64,000 bases of DNA from Phormidium tenue FACHB-886 (GTDB lineage Bacteria > Cyanobacteriota > Cyanobacteriia > Elainellales > Elainellaceae): NCBI RefSeq assembly GCF_014764505.1, contig NZ_JACXWX010000002.1, positions 124,001 through 188,000 of the forward strand. The letters run 5' to 3'. Position numbers and translations under genes: made by a program. Below the pieces are notes generated by a model. The model worked only from the letters and a program-made list of their open reading frames with translations. It did no database searches and was not told where the DNA came from. Each line of letters begins with the position of its first letter. The first letter of the stretch is position 1. Below are positions 42,474-51,417 of the stretch, one piece after another.

Positions 42474-45400
42474 CTACAAGTTGCCCACCTCGAACTCATC
42501 CACCGATGCCTGCAGCTCCTGAGCCACTTCTACCGTTTGCCGCAAAGCGCGGGAGACTTGGCGAGAGGAGTTGGAGGTTTCTTCGGAGATAGCGGCAATT
42601 TGTTTCATTAGCTGAGCAACAACGCCAGAGGTTTCTACTTGAGAGACAGTGGCACTGGAGATAGACTGCACCAGATCGTCGATTTGACGGGAAACTTCCA
42701 GAATTTGACCGAGGCTGTCTTTGGCATCTTCTACGAGCTGCGTTCCCTCAACCACTTGGGCGGTGCTTTGCTCCATAGCTTCCACCACCTGAGTGGTTTC
42801 GCGCTGGATCGTATCAACAATCTTTTCGATCTCCTGAGTTGCGGCAGCACTGCGGGCAGCCAGTTCGCCCACTTCTTCTGCCACCACCGCAAAGCCCTGC
42901 CCTTCTTCTCCGGCACGGGCCGCTTCAATGCCTGCGTTGATCGCCAGCAGGTTGGTTTGCATAGCGATTTGGTTAATCAACGAAACCACTTTGGAGATCT
43001 GCTGCGACGATTCACCGAGGCGCTTCACTTTCTTTGCCGTTTCGCCAACGGTTTCGCGCAGCGCCAGGATATTTCGCACGGTCAGATCCATCGCTGTGCC
43101 GCCTGCTTCTGCTGTTTGGGAAGCGTTACGAGCAACCTGTGCCGCTTGATGAGCGCTATCTGCCACTACCTGCATCGATCGGGTCATTTGCTCCACTGAG
43201 TTGAGGGTGCGCGTAGTTTCCTCAGCTTGGCGTAGTGCTTCATCGGCTAAGTGATGAATCGCTCCTTCGTTCTCGCCCAGTGAAACGTTGACACGCTCAG
43301 CAGATTCTTTGACTTTGGCAACGATTTGCCGCAGGCTCTCTACAATCGAGTTGAAGAAGTCGGCAACTGTACCAATTTCGCCAGCCGTGACATCTGCCCG
43401 CACCGTGAGATCGCCCCGCGTTGCGCCTTCAACATCCGTCAGCAGGTTAATCAGCTGGATCTGCAAAGATTCGCGCTGCTGGCGCTGTTCTTCTGACAGT
43501 GCTTCTGCAGCAAGACGGGCTTCCTCCCGCTCCGCAAACAGATCTGCTTGATCCAGCGAAAAGCCGAGCTGAGATGCCACCTCGCGAATCAAGTTAATTT
43601 CGCCTTCTTGCCAAACTCGAGGGGCATCGCACTGATGGGCAATCAACAAACCAGCTAGCTCTTTTTGAGCCAGGATGGGAGCGATGAGATTGGCTTTGAC
43701 TTTGAGTGGCTCTAGCTGCCCGATGTGGCAAGGTGTCAACTCGGCTTCGTAGATGTCATTGATGGCTTTGACACGTCCCAAGCGATACGGCTCGATAAAC
43801 TTCTCAGCAAAGCAAGGATCGGCAATTGTGGAGTAGAGCGCAGTTGGATAGCGAGAATCGACTGATTCTGCAACAAAGGTGCCTTCCCATTTCTCGTTAA
43901 ACAGATAGAGCGCCACACGATCTGTTTTCAGCGATTCGCGCAAATTGTTGACCACGGTGGAATAAATGTCCTCCCGCTTCAGCGACCGCCGCATCTGCGA
44001 GATGATGCGGTTTGCTTCCTGCTCTTGGTAGGCGATGGCTTGTTGCTGCTGCAACAGCTTGGCTTGCGTTAGCGCATAGCCAACCTGCGTGGTGAGCTGC
44101 TGCATCAGGTCGATATCTTCTTGCTCCCAGACGCGTGGACCAGAACACTGGTGGGCGCAGAGCAAGCCAATTAGCGTATCACCCGTGATGATCGGCGACA
44201 CCAGATTGGCTTGCACTTCCAGCCGCTCCAAAATCTCACAGTGGCAGCGGCTTAGATTTGCTGTTGCCAAATCTTCGATTTTAGAGATCTTGCCGCTGCG
44301 GAAGCGCTCAACTGAACCTGGAAGCAGCGGGTCGTGAATTGTCTGACCGAGTGCTTTCACCCATCCCTCGCCCACAGACTCTGCCGTAATTTCGCCGCTC
44401 TTGTAGTCAGGTGCAAACCTGTAGATCAGCACCCGATCAACCTGAAGAAGTGCTCGCACCCCTTCCACAGAGGTTGACAAAATCTTTTTGGCGTCTAGCG
44501 ATTGCCGGATCTGCAGCGTCACATCGGTAAGCATTTTGGCACGGCTGGTTACCAACTCTTGGCGACGGCTTTGCTCCTGTAGCATTGACTCACTTGCCAC
44601 CATCGTGTCTGCTAGATCGTTAAAGGCAATTGCCAGTTCGCCGACTTCATCCCGCGCAAAAACTTCGGCTCTGGCTTGTCGATCGCCCTCCGTAAACTTC
44701 TGGGTTGCCCGTCTGAGCGTTTGGATCGGACTCACAATTGAGCGTCCTAAAATTACTGCCAGCCACACATCAAGGATGATTGCAATTGCTGCAATCACAA
44801 GTTGCAGCAGCAGGCTATCTCGTAGAGTTTGGTTTAGCGCCGCTTCGGACGTGCCGCGTGCCAAAATGGCCACAGGCTGCCCTTTGAAGTCATTCAATGC
44901 CTGCATCGACAGCGTGTAGGTTTCGCCGTTGATCTCAACGCGATCGCTGACAACTTCACCCTCAGCGCTAACGGCAGCTTGCAGCAGGTCTGTATTAGGG
45001 AGCCGTACGCCCGATTCTGCTTGCTCTAGGTCTGCTTCGTCTTGCAGATATAGCGAGCTAGAGAGCGAAAAATTTCCGGTTGCTTCACGCTGATAAACAG
45101 CGCTGTAGCCATTCTTAAATGTCTGCAGCGCTCCCTCAACAATCGGCGTTTTGCTATTGACGACATCACCTGCTACCAGCGCACCGATCGTCGCCCCGCT
45201 ATCTGGATCTTTAACAGGCGTGACCACATAGCGAATTAGCGAATCTTGTTCGTTGAATCCTTCGGGGAGCGATGGTGCTTCCTTTTCTAGCTCCGACCAG
45301 GTAACAATTGCACTCGTTTTAACTTGGCGTGGATTGGCGAGCACAGTGCCCACCAATCCTTCCGGATCAAATCGATCACCTGCCCGATTTTTGTTGGCAT

Positions 45401-46013
45401 TGGCAATGATTCTTAAATCAGTGCCCACCAGCGTCGCATATTCAATGTCGCGAGCTGCTACTTCGTTGGCAAGCAGGTCTTGCAGGCGAGAGCGGGTATC
45501 TGCAGAGAGCGATCGTCCGGCAGCGCTGTCTCGGGCTGCTTGCACTACGGCAGAATTGCCAACCTGCTCCCGGAAGCTGGAACCTATCTGATTGAGTTTA
45601 GTGTTGTATGCCAGATCGGTGACGGCAAGTTCAGTCTGTGACTGGTTTACTAGCTGCGCATGACCGCTGCGGATAATTAACCAAGTCCCTACCCCCACCA
45701 GACCAACGATCGAAATTACCTCAGAGGCAATCAGCGCGATCAGCTGCTTGCGGCGGATGGGTTGTTCATAAAACCAGCGCAACCGTGAACCTTCAGCCTT
45801 TGTGCTGGCAGAAACGCCAGGATAAAAGACAGCTTTGTTGCTAACCAGCGGAGCGGGCTGGTTTGTGCCGTTTGTACTTGCAATTACATCCTGGGTAACG
45901 CTTTCATTAGAATTTGTGCCATTCACTGAGCCGTTAACAGAGCCGTTGGCAGCCGACAGCGAATCTTCTGCGGAAGTCCGATTGGAAGGAGCTTGACGAG
46001 GGTGGAGGGTCAT
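42474..46013 (-). CDS. pixJ: PixJ: phototaxis receptor, GAF-GAF methyl-accepting chemotaxis protein
   Basis: Membrane photoreceptor and chemoreceptor-like protein of 1179 residues (ATG 46013). Order: variable Asn/Ser-rich N-terminus, TM1 (~90-114), periplasmic domain (~115-397), TM2 (~398-420), HAMP, GAF1 (~500-650), GAF2 (~670-830), then HAMP-like region and MCP signalling hairpin ([20 protein letters not shown]). GAF2 has the bilin-binding Cys-His ([10 protein letters not shown], Cys ~762) and a DXCF motif (IADPCFAEK, Cys ~734) 28 residues before it. This is the arrangement of DXCF blue/green cyanobacteriochromes such as TePixJ. GAF1 has Cys-His (SRCHCEIL, Cys ~590) but DPLL in place of DXCF. 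It follows pixI by 1 nt. Confidence 0.92.
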   Translation of the reverse strand: MTLHPRQAPSNRTSAEDSLSAANGSVNGSVNGTNSNESVTQDVIASTNGTNQPAPLVSNKAVFYPGVSASTKAEGSRLRWFYEQPIRRKQLIALIASEVISIVGLVGVGTWLIIRSGHAQLVNQSQTELAVTDLAYNTKLNQIGSSFREQVGNSAVVQAARDSAAGRSLSADTRSRLQDLLANEVAARDIEYATLVGTDLRIIANANKNRAGDRFDPEGLVGTVLANPRQVKTSAIVTWSELEKEAPSLPEGFNEQDSLIRYVVTPVKDPDSGATIGALVAGDVVNSKTPIVEGALQTFKNGYSAVYQREATGNFSLSSSLYLQDEADLEQAESGVRLPNTDLLQAAVSAEGEVVSDRVEINGETYTLSMQALNDFKGQPVAILARGTSEAALNQTLRDSLLLQLVIAAIAIILDVWLAVILGRSIVSPIQTLRRATQKFTEGDRQARAEVFARDEVGELAIAFNDLADTMVASESMLQEQSRRQELVTSRAKMLTDVTLQIRQSLDAKKILSTSVEGVRALLQVDRVLIYRFAPDYKSGEITAESVGEGWVKALGQTIHDPLLPGSVERFRSGKISKIEDLATANLSRCHCEILERLEVQANLVSPIITGDTLIGLLCAHQCSGPRVWEQEDIDLMQQLTTQVGYALTQAKLLQQQQAIAYQEQEANRIISQMRRSLKREDIYSTVVNNLRESLKTDRVALYLFNEKWEGTFVAESVDSRYPTALYSTIADPCFAEKFIEPYRLGRVKAINDIYEAELTPCHIGQLEPLKVKANLIAPILAQKELAGLLIAHQCDAPRVWQEGEINLIREVASQLGFSLDQADLFAEREEARLAAEALSEEQRQQRESLQIQLINLLTDVEGATRGDLTVRADVTAGEIGTVADFFNSIVESLRQIVAKVKESAERVNVSLGENEGAIHHLADEALRQAEETTRTLNSVEQMTRSMQVVADSAHQAAQVARNASQTAEAGGTAMDLTVRNILALRETVGETAKKVKRLGESSQQISKVVSLINQIAMQTNLLAINAGIEAARAGEEGQGFAVVAEEVGELAARSAAATQEIEKIVDTIQRETTQVVEAMEQSTAQVVEGTQLVEDAKDSLGQILEVSRQIDDLVQSISSATVSQVETSGVVAQLMKQIAAISEETSNSSRQVSRALRQTVEVAQELQASVDEFEVGNL

Positions 46014-46014
46014 A

Positions 46015-46521
46015 TCACGAGTTTCGAGTTTGGAGGACGGGAGATTGGGCGATCGCTTCAGCATCCAGTACCAGCAGCACTTCTTTTGTTTGCTGCTGCA
46101 AAACACAACCGCGTAGATAAGGCAGTAGCGTTGTTGAAACCTGACCGACGGGCGATTGGATTGTGTCTGCTTCTAGCCGCATGATGCCCTCCACCTGGTA
46201 GACTGCCAATCCCAGCGGCACAGATCCTACCTGGATCAATATCAATGTGTACTGCTGGCTGCTAGCGGCATCGAACACGGCAAGCCCCAGAAGCTGTGCT
46301 AGATCAACCACCCAAATGACGCGGCTACGGCGGTTCATCAATCCCATCATGGGTGCAGGCACGTTGGGCATTGGCGTTAGGCGGCGCGATGGCAAGATCA
46401 TTGCCTCTTGGATATACCGCATCGACAGCACAGCCGGAATTTGCCGCGATAGATGAAATTTGAGATAAGTTTCCCCAGCTTTATGCAGGCTACTGGCAGG
46501 GGCGATCGCAGAAGAAGTCAT
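46015..46521 (-). CDS. pixI: PixI: CheW-type coupling protein
   Basis: Adaptor that links PixJ to the kinase PixL. From ATG 46521 the protein has 168 residues. [20 protein letters not shown], then [20 protein letters not shown] and [20 protein letters not shown] match the two-barrel CheW fold. The stop and the pixJ start are 1 nt apart (TGATATG), so translation is coupled. An in-frame ATG further upstream (46596) lies in low-quality sequence and is not preferred. Confidence 0.85.
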   Translation of the reverse strand: MTSSAIAPASSLHKAGETYLKFHLSRQIPAVLSMRYIQEAMILPSRRLTPMPNVPAPMMGLMNRRSRVIWVVDLAQLLGLAVFDAASSQQYTLILIQVGSVPLGLAVYQVEGIMRLEADTIQSPVGQVSTTLLPYLRGCVLQQQTKEVLLVLDAEAIAQSPVLQTRNS

Positions 46522-46620
46522 AGAGGGGGAAGGAGACAGAATGGGGGAACAGAGGAGAGGAGAATGACTTGGATGGGGCGTAAGCAACAGACGCAAAGGC
46601 TGGCTTCCCCCACTTTTTTG

Positions 46621-46998
46621 CTAATTGGCGACAGACTTAATCACGCGCACAAGCTGTTCTCTAGTGAACGGCTTGGTAATATACGCATCTGCGCCTTGCT
46701 TCATTCCCCACAGCCGATCAATTTCCTGATTCTTGGAGGTACAAATAACGATCGGTGTCGTTTCTGTTGCCGGGTTTTTTTTGAGGCTGCGACAAAGCTC
46801 AAAACCACTCATTCCAGGCATTACCACATCTGTGATAATGACATCTGGCTTTTGATCGATCGCTTTATTCAAGGCTTCCTTAGCGCTAACTGCATTGATC
46901 ACAAAGTAGCCACTTTCCCGAAGATAATAGCTCATCAGCTCCATTTCTGATGGAGTGTCTTCAACGACTAGAATCGTGTCCATTAACGTGGTACTCAT
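46621..46998 (-). CDS. pixH: PixH: CheY-type response regulator
   Basis: Stand-alone receiver of 125 residues from ATG 46998. TILVVEDTPSEMELM supplies the acidic pocket, VIITDVVMPGMSGFEL the phospho-Asp, VICTSKNQE the Thr position and YITKPFTREQ the Lys. It matches the PixH/PilH position in the operon, upstream of the CheW gene. The longer frame to 47136 adds residues without similarity. Output is by contact with pilus or motor components (family knowledge). Confidence 0.9.
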   Translation of the reverse strand: MSTTLMDTILVVEDTPSEMELMSYYLRESGYFVINAVSAKEALNKAIDQKPDVIITDVVMPGMSGFELCRSLKKNPATETTPIVICTSKNQEIDRLWGMKQGADAYITKPFTREQLVRVIKSVAN

Positions 46999-47175
46999 TC
47001 TCAATATCCTGTAACGACCTAAAAGGATCAAAAGATCAAGTGGTTTGATGCTGTTAAAAGACTGCTCAGGGCAACTCAATTTCTGATTGCAGCTACATAT
47101 TTCAGGGATAAAAGCTTGAATCCGGAGATTGAGCAAACGAAGGAGACAAATTTTGTGCTCTCACTCCTGGCTTGC

Positions 47176-48240
47176 CTAGTTCAAGTGTTTGAACACCATC
47201 TTAATTAAGTCAGGCTGTGTGAAAGGCTTAGTCAAATACCCCGATGCGCCCACCAGTTTGGCTTTTGCGCGATCGATGAAGCCGGTGTTGCCTGTCACCA
47301 TGATGATTGGGGTTTGTCTGAAGCTGGGGTGCTTTCGTAGCAGTGAGCAAAGCTCGTAGCCGTCTAGATTAGGCATGGTGACATCAAGCAAGATGAGATC
47401 TGGCTTGGTGCGGATCACCTGCATCAGCGCTTTGATTGGGTCGTTGATGAGCACAACTGAGAAGCTTTTGTCATCCAGGAAGGAGTTGATGGCTTGCAGC
47501 ACAGTTGGGCTGTCGTCGATGCAGGCGATCGTGAAGGTTGTTTTGCCAGAACCATCAGCCGGACGCGGAGCAGGCGGACGATAGGCAGACTGTCCCTGCG
47601 GCTGAGAACCTTGAGCAACATCTTGGCTTGGGTTGGCAGCAGGATTCTGGATGCGGCTCTGCAGATTGGAGCTAAGCGTTCGCGCAGCGATGCTGGATTG
47701 CCCCGTCGAGCGGCGGCGAAGATTCGTTTGGCAGTGTTCTACTAAAGGACGCGGATCAAGTTGGCAAAATTTGGGAAAACCGCTGAGGAGGTCTTGCTCG
47801 ATCAGTTCGTAGCTGCCCGTTTGCACAACTAGGAATGATTCCAGCACCTCTTTTGCCAGTTCTTCAATAAGTCCAACGGCTTGCTCTGGAGTAAGGTGCT
47901 GCTGTTCTACGAGCCAGCAGATCGCCTCATAATCTCGACCGTGGGGCAAGTGATTGTCTGAGTTGTTCTCAAACAGCAGGCGCACCTGAACTCGCACTGC
48001 ACTCACCAAACTGGGAACCTGGCTACTGAGACGGCGGAGTTGGCGATCAAGCCGTCCAAATGGATCAACAGTGTTGGAAGTGTAGAGAATCTTACCGTGT
48101 TCCAGATAGATTGCCCAGGTTGTTGTATTGCTCATCACCTGCAAACAGCCATTGGTTTGGCGGCTGTTGAGTTGAGCAATTAGGCTAAGGGGGTGCAGTT
48201 TTTGAGAAGGCTTATATGTGCCCACGGGGAGAGTGTTCAT
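47176..48240 (-). CDS. pixG: PixG: PATAN-domain response regulator
   Basis: First gene of the operon. From ATG 48240, 354 residues. The N-terminal ~200 residues are a PATAN/DUF4388-type domain (LIAQLNSRQTNGCLQVMSNT, then WAIYLEHGKILYTSNTVDPF); a Pro/Gln-rich linker follows; the C-terminal ~120 residues are a receiver (IACIDDSPTVLQAINSF, phospho-Asp in LILLDVTMPNLDGYE, Lys in YLTKPFTQPD). PatA/PixG-type regulators control the site of pilus extension in phototaxis. It is separated from the divergent cellulose operon by 1.5 kb. Confidence 0.9.
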   Translation of the reverse strand: MNTLPVGTYKPSQKLHPLSLIAQLNSRQTNGCLQVMSNTTTWAIYLEHGKILYTSNTVDPFGRLDRQLRRLSSQVPSLVSAVRVQVRLLFENNSDNHLPHGRDYEAICWLVEQQHLTPEQAVGLIEELAKEVLESFLVVQTGSYELIEQDLLSGFPKFCQLDPRPLVEHCQTNLRRRSTGQSSIAARTLSSNLQSRIQNPAANPSQDVAQGSQPQGQSAYRPPAPRPADGSGKTTFTIACIDDSPTVLQAINSFLDDKSFSVVLINDPIKALMQVIRTKPDLILLDVTMPNLDGYELCSLLRKHPSFRQTPIIMVTGNTGFIDRAKAKLVGASGYLTKPFTQPDLIKMVFKHLN

Positions 48241-49814
48241 GACGATGCTCCGGCTCAATTCTAAGGAGGTGGGGAGAAGGCAAAATTGACAGTGCGCCTT
48301 ACAAAAATCGAAGTTTGTTTGAGATGGGTAAAAGCCGATCTCAACTCGCTAGAATGCACCCCGCAACTCTAAAAAATGATTGCACAGGGGCAAATAGCCT
48401 CCGGCATTCGAGCAACAGAAATTGCGTTTAATCTTGCTTTAACTCAAAAGAAAAGTAGAATGGCAGATCTAATAAATCAGGCTACGTCTTGTTGGCAGAT
48501 GACTACCCTTTTTAATCGGAGCAGAAATTCACTGCGCTTGAGCTTTAAACTCCGAGCCTAGTGAATTCATTAGGTAGTAATGCATTCTTTAAATCGATTT
48601 ATTGGTCGATCTGTCAAATTTGCTGAAAGCAACACAGCCTTAGCTGTAAGTTAAGCTATTAGCCGCAAATTAAGCTACTTAGATAACAACGCTCCTCACT
48701 TTCACCTTAAGACTACCAATTTTTACAGATGCCGCTGTAGGAGATTGATAAAGATCCCAGCCTCAACCGTAAAGATAAGATAATTCCAACCGCTCTACCG
48801 CAAATTAGCTAAATAGCTAAGAGCCTGGCGAAGTCAAGGCTGGTGCAAACTGATTCCTTATACTGAGACGATCGCCCATATCCGGAGAATGGAGAAGTAA
48901 TTGCCAACAAAGCCTTTGGAGACAACCCTTCTGAGAATCATTGCCGCTTGAGCAGATGCCCTAAAAACTAGAGGCAAGAACAATTAGCTTAATCCTACAG
49001 CAGCAGGGTTTTAGCTGCTTCCTGCCAGAAAACGTCGAGTTTCGTCTCGGTATTTCTTCCTCGATATTTATTACAGTCGCCTGGCTGCAGTGAAGACTTT
49101 TGTATTTTAGGATACAATATATCGTCGTTCCAGTAAAGTTTGTGTTGCCTTCACATAAAACCTTAAAATTGCTTACACATTCCTTAATTGGACTGCGTTA
49201 AGACTGAATAGAATTCAGCCAGATGAAAGGATAGTTCACGCCAAAAAGCGGTGAAGAAGCTGTCACAAAATCTGATACGATCTAAAGCCGATTCTTTAAC
49301 CCTTGGTTGATTTTTAGCAACTGCTGCTCGAAGTTTTTTCTACTCAATCGGCAATTTTTTCAGCTTGCATTCTTTTTTGTTGCCATTTCTATCCTGAGCG
49401 CGTCTACCCTGATTCGTAAAACAAGTTAGGGGTATTGCATCAAAAATTTTATCTACGGTCGCAGCTTTAACTAGAACCAGCATTGGAATCTAGCATTTCT
49501 GATTAATTTGCATCAGAAATATCGTTGCAACGTCTCACGCAAGGAAGCCTGTCTCGTTTGTATTGAGCTATTTACTTAAAATTGCAAACTGACAAGCATT
49601 CCGCCAAAGCTTTTTGGGGTAGGCATCAACGTTGTTAACAGGATGAATCCTGATTAATGCAGCAAACGCCTCTACCCGCTGGGCGCATCCATACCTATGT
49701 TTGCAAGGGTGATCAGGGTTATTCAACCGGGTAGCCATCTGCATGATCTAGCAATTTGCAAGGGGGTTTGGTGCGCTCCAATTGGAACTGTTTCAGAATT
49801 CTGTGGTAGAAACA
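48241..49814. other. 1.5-kb gene-free gap between the pix and bcs operons
   Basis: AT-rich divergent regulatory region. A short plus-strand frame at 48376-48561 has no ribosome site or recognisable sequence. Small repeats occur (TTAAGCTA near 48650-48680, the palindrome TTAGCT-AAAT-AGCTAA near 48805-48820). It is unusually long for this chromosome and could hold a small RNA or complex promoters; none can be demonstrated from the sequence alone. Confidence 0.65.
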
Positions 49815-51404
49815 ATGTGTCCCCAAGCGACTCACCCTGAACGTCTTGAACCCTCTAACATAATCCGGCTTAGTCATCTACTGCTAGTCGGCGCAATTTC
49901 CACTCTGATCGGCATCGGACTCGATAGCAACCCTGCCCAAGCTACCCAAACTAGCCCATCTGCAACCGATGAGAATACAGCAGCAATTCCCGAATTTTCT
50001 CTAACAGTTCAACCAGATTTGACTGCGGCAGGCGATACAGCAGCAGACGCTAGCGCGACTGAAATAACTGAAACAGATGTAACCCCAGTTGATGCCAGCG
50101 TGACGAATGCGACGGATACAGCCCTAGTCGAAATTGGGGCTGCAGATAGCACATTCTTGCCCAGCTTGCAGCCTGCTGAAGTCAGCTCTGATCCGGAGAA
50201 CTTATACACACCCACAGCGATCGCTGATCAAACGTTGCCTACTTCGGAAGTGACGCTGGAATCCACAGCACAACCTGCAGCAGAACCCGCAGCCCAACCC
50301 CCAGCACAATCCGCAGCCCAACCCCCAGCACAATCCGCAGCAGAATTCACCTCCAACCCCCCCGCTGAAACGCTCAATGCCCAAACCAGTAGCCAAGCGC
50401 CCCCATCCAGCAGCGACAGCCGCATAGAAGCAGACAGCCAAGTGTTAGGCACACCGATCGTCCGAGCACAGGCAGCCTACATTCTGCAAGACGGCGATTC
50501 TTCCGCGCGGCTGCGCCTTACAGGAGCATATCCGGTAACGCCCAATTTGCTGTTTGGTGCAACGCTTGATCTGGTGACAGGCGATGACTTCACTGACTCA
50601 GAAGATGTCGGGTTTGATGTCAATGAACTGTATGTCACCCTAAGCCCAGAAGGGCTGTCCAATGTGCGCCTGACAGTTGGCATGGTGGACTTGACCTCTT
50701 ATTTCGATCGCAACAGCTTCGCCAAAGACTCTGTCACACACTTTTTCAATCCTGTGTTTCAAACCAATCCGGCACTTGCTGCCACGGGGATTGGTTCTCG
50801 CCCGACGCTGCTACTGAACTGGGACATCACCGATGATCTGAACGTGAGAGCCGCTGGCTTTTCTTCGAGCCGCGATTTAGGCAACTTAGACCTCGATGGC
50901 TTTGCAGGGGAAGTGGCGCTCCGCTTGGGCACTTTGATTGTGCGCGGCACTTATGCGACCGATCGTGATGCCGGACAAGACGATGGCTTCCGGGAAATCT
51001 TCCAGTTCAACCGGGGCGACAATCGCTTTGGGCTCCGGTCGGGCGATCGAGAAGAAGCGTTTGGCATTAATGCGGAGTTGTTCATTCCCGAACTCAATCT
51101 GGGTTTGTTTGGGCGATATGGACACTACCAAAATTTGGAACTCGATCGCGGCGGCGACACCTACAGCTTTGGTTTGAATTTATTGGATGTCTTCATGGCA
51201 GACGATCGGCTGGGGCTTGCTTATGGTCGGCAGTTGTCCAACAGCAATCTGCGCGGCGACGACAAAATTCCTGATGTTTTAGAAGCTTTCTATGATGTCC
51301 GCCTGACCCCCAACCTGCGGGCAGGCGTTTCTTTTCAAGAGCGAAATGGCTTCTCAGACACTGTGCTGGGCTTACGCATTCGCGCCGATTTTAACGTCAG
51401 GTAG
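49815..51404 (+). CDS. Outer-membrane beta-barrel protein of the cellulose operon
   Basis: Probably the outer-membrane pore for the polysaccharide. From ATG 49815 the protein has 529 residues: a signal peptide (LSHLLLVGAISTLIGIGLDS, cleavage near AQA), a disordered Ala/Thr/Glu-rich region to ~200 with a 24-bp DNA repeat coding for QPPAQSAA (50289-50336), then barrel strands such as LRLTGAYPVTPNLLFGATLD and LEAFYDVRLTPNLRAGVSFQ. An in-frame TTG at 49782 is an alternative start. The next gene is the TPR protein 13 bp away. In the canonical system TPR and barrel are one BcsC protein; here they seem split. Confidence 0.78.
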   Translation: MCPQATHPERLEPSNIIRLSHLLLVGAISTLIGIGLDSNPAQATQTSPSATDENTAAIPEFSLTVQPDLTAAGDTAADASATEITETDVTPVDASVTNATDTALVEIGAADSTFLPSLQPAEVSSDPENLYTPTAIADQTLPTSEVTLESTAQPAAEPAAQPPAQSAAQPPAQSAAEFTSNPPAETLNAQTSSQAPPSSSDSRIEADSQVLGTPIVRAQAAYILQDGDSSARLRLTGAYPVTPNLLFGATLDLVTGDDFTDSEDVGFDVNELYVTLSPEGLSNVRLTVGMVDLTSYFDRNSFAKDSVTHFFNPVFQTNPALAATGIGSRPTLLLNWDITDDLNVRAAGFSSSRDLGNLDLDGFAGEVALRLGTLIVRGTYATDRDAGQDDGFREIFQFNRGDNRFGLRSGDREEAFGINAELFIPELNLGLFGRYGHYQNLELDRGGDTYSFGLNLLDVFMADDRLGLAYGRQLSNSNLRGDDKIPDVLEAFYDVRLTPNLRAGVSFQERNGFSDTVLGLRIRADFNVR

Positions 51405-51417
51405 GGGGAATGGTGCC

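Noticed and set aside
48376-48561. Plus-strand ORF of 61 codons between pix and bcs operons
   Set aside because: No ribosome site and no conserved-looking segments; left as part of the gene-free gap.
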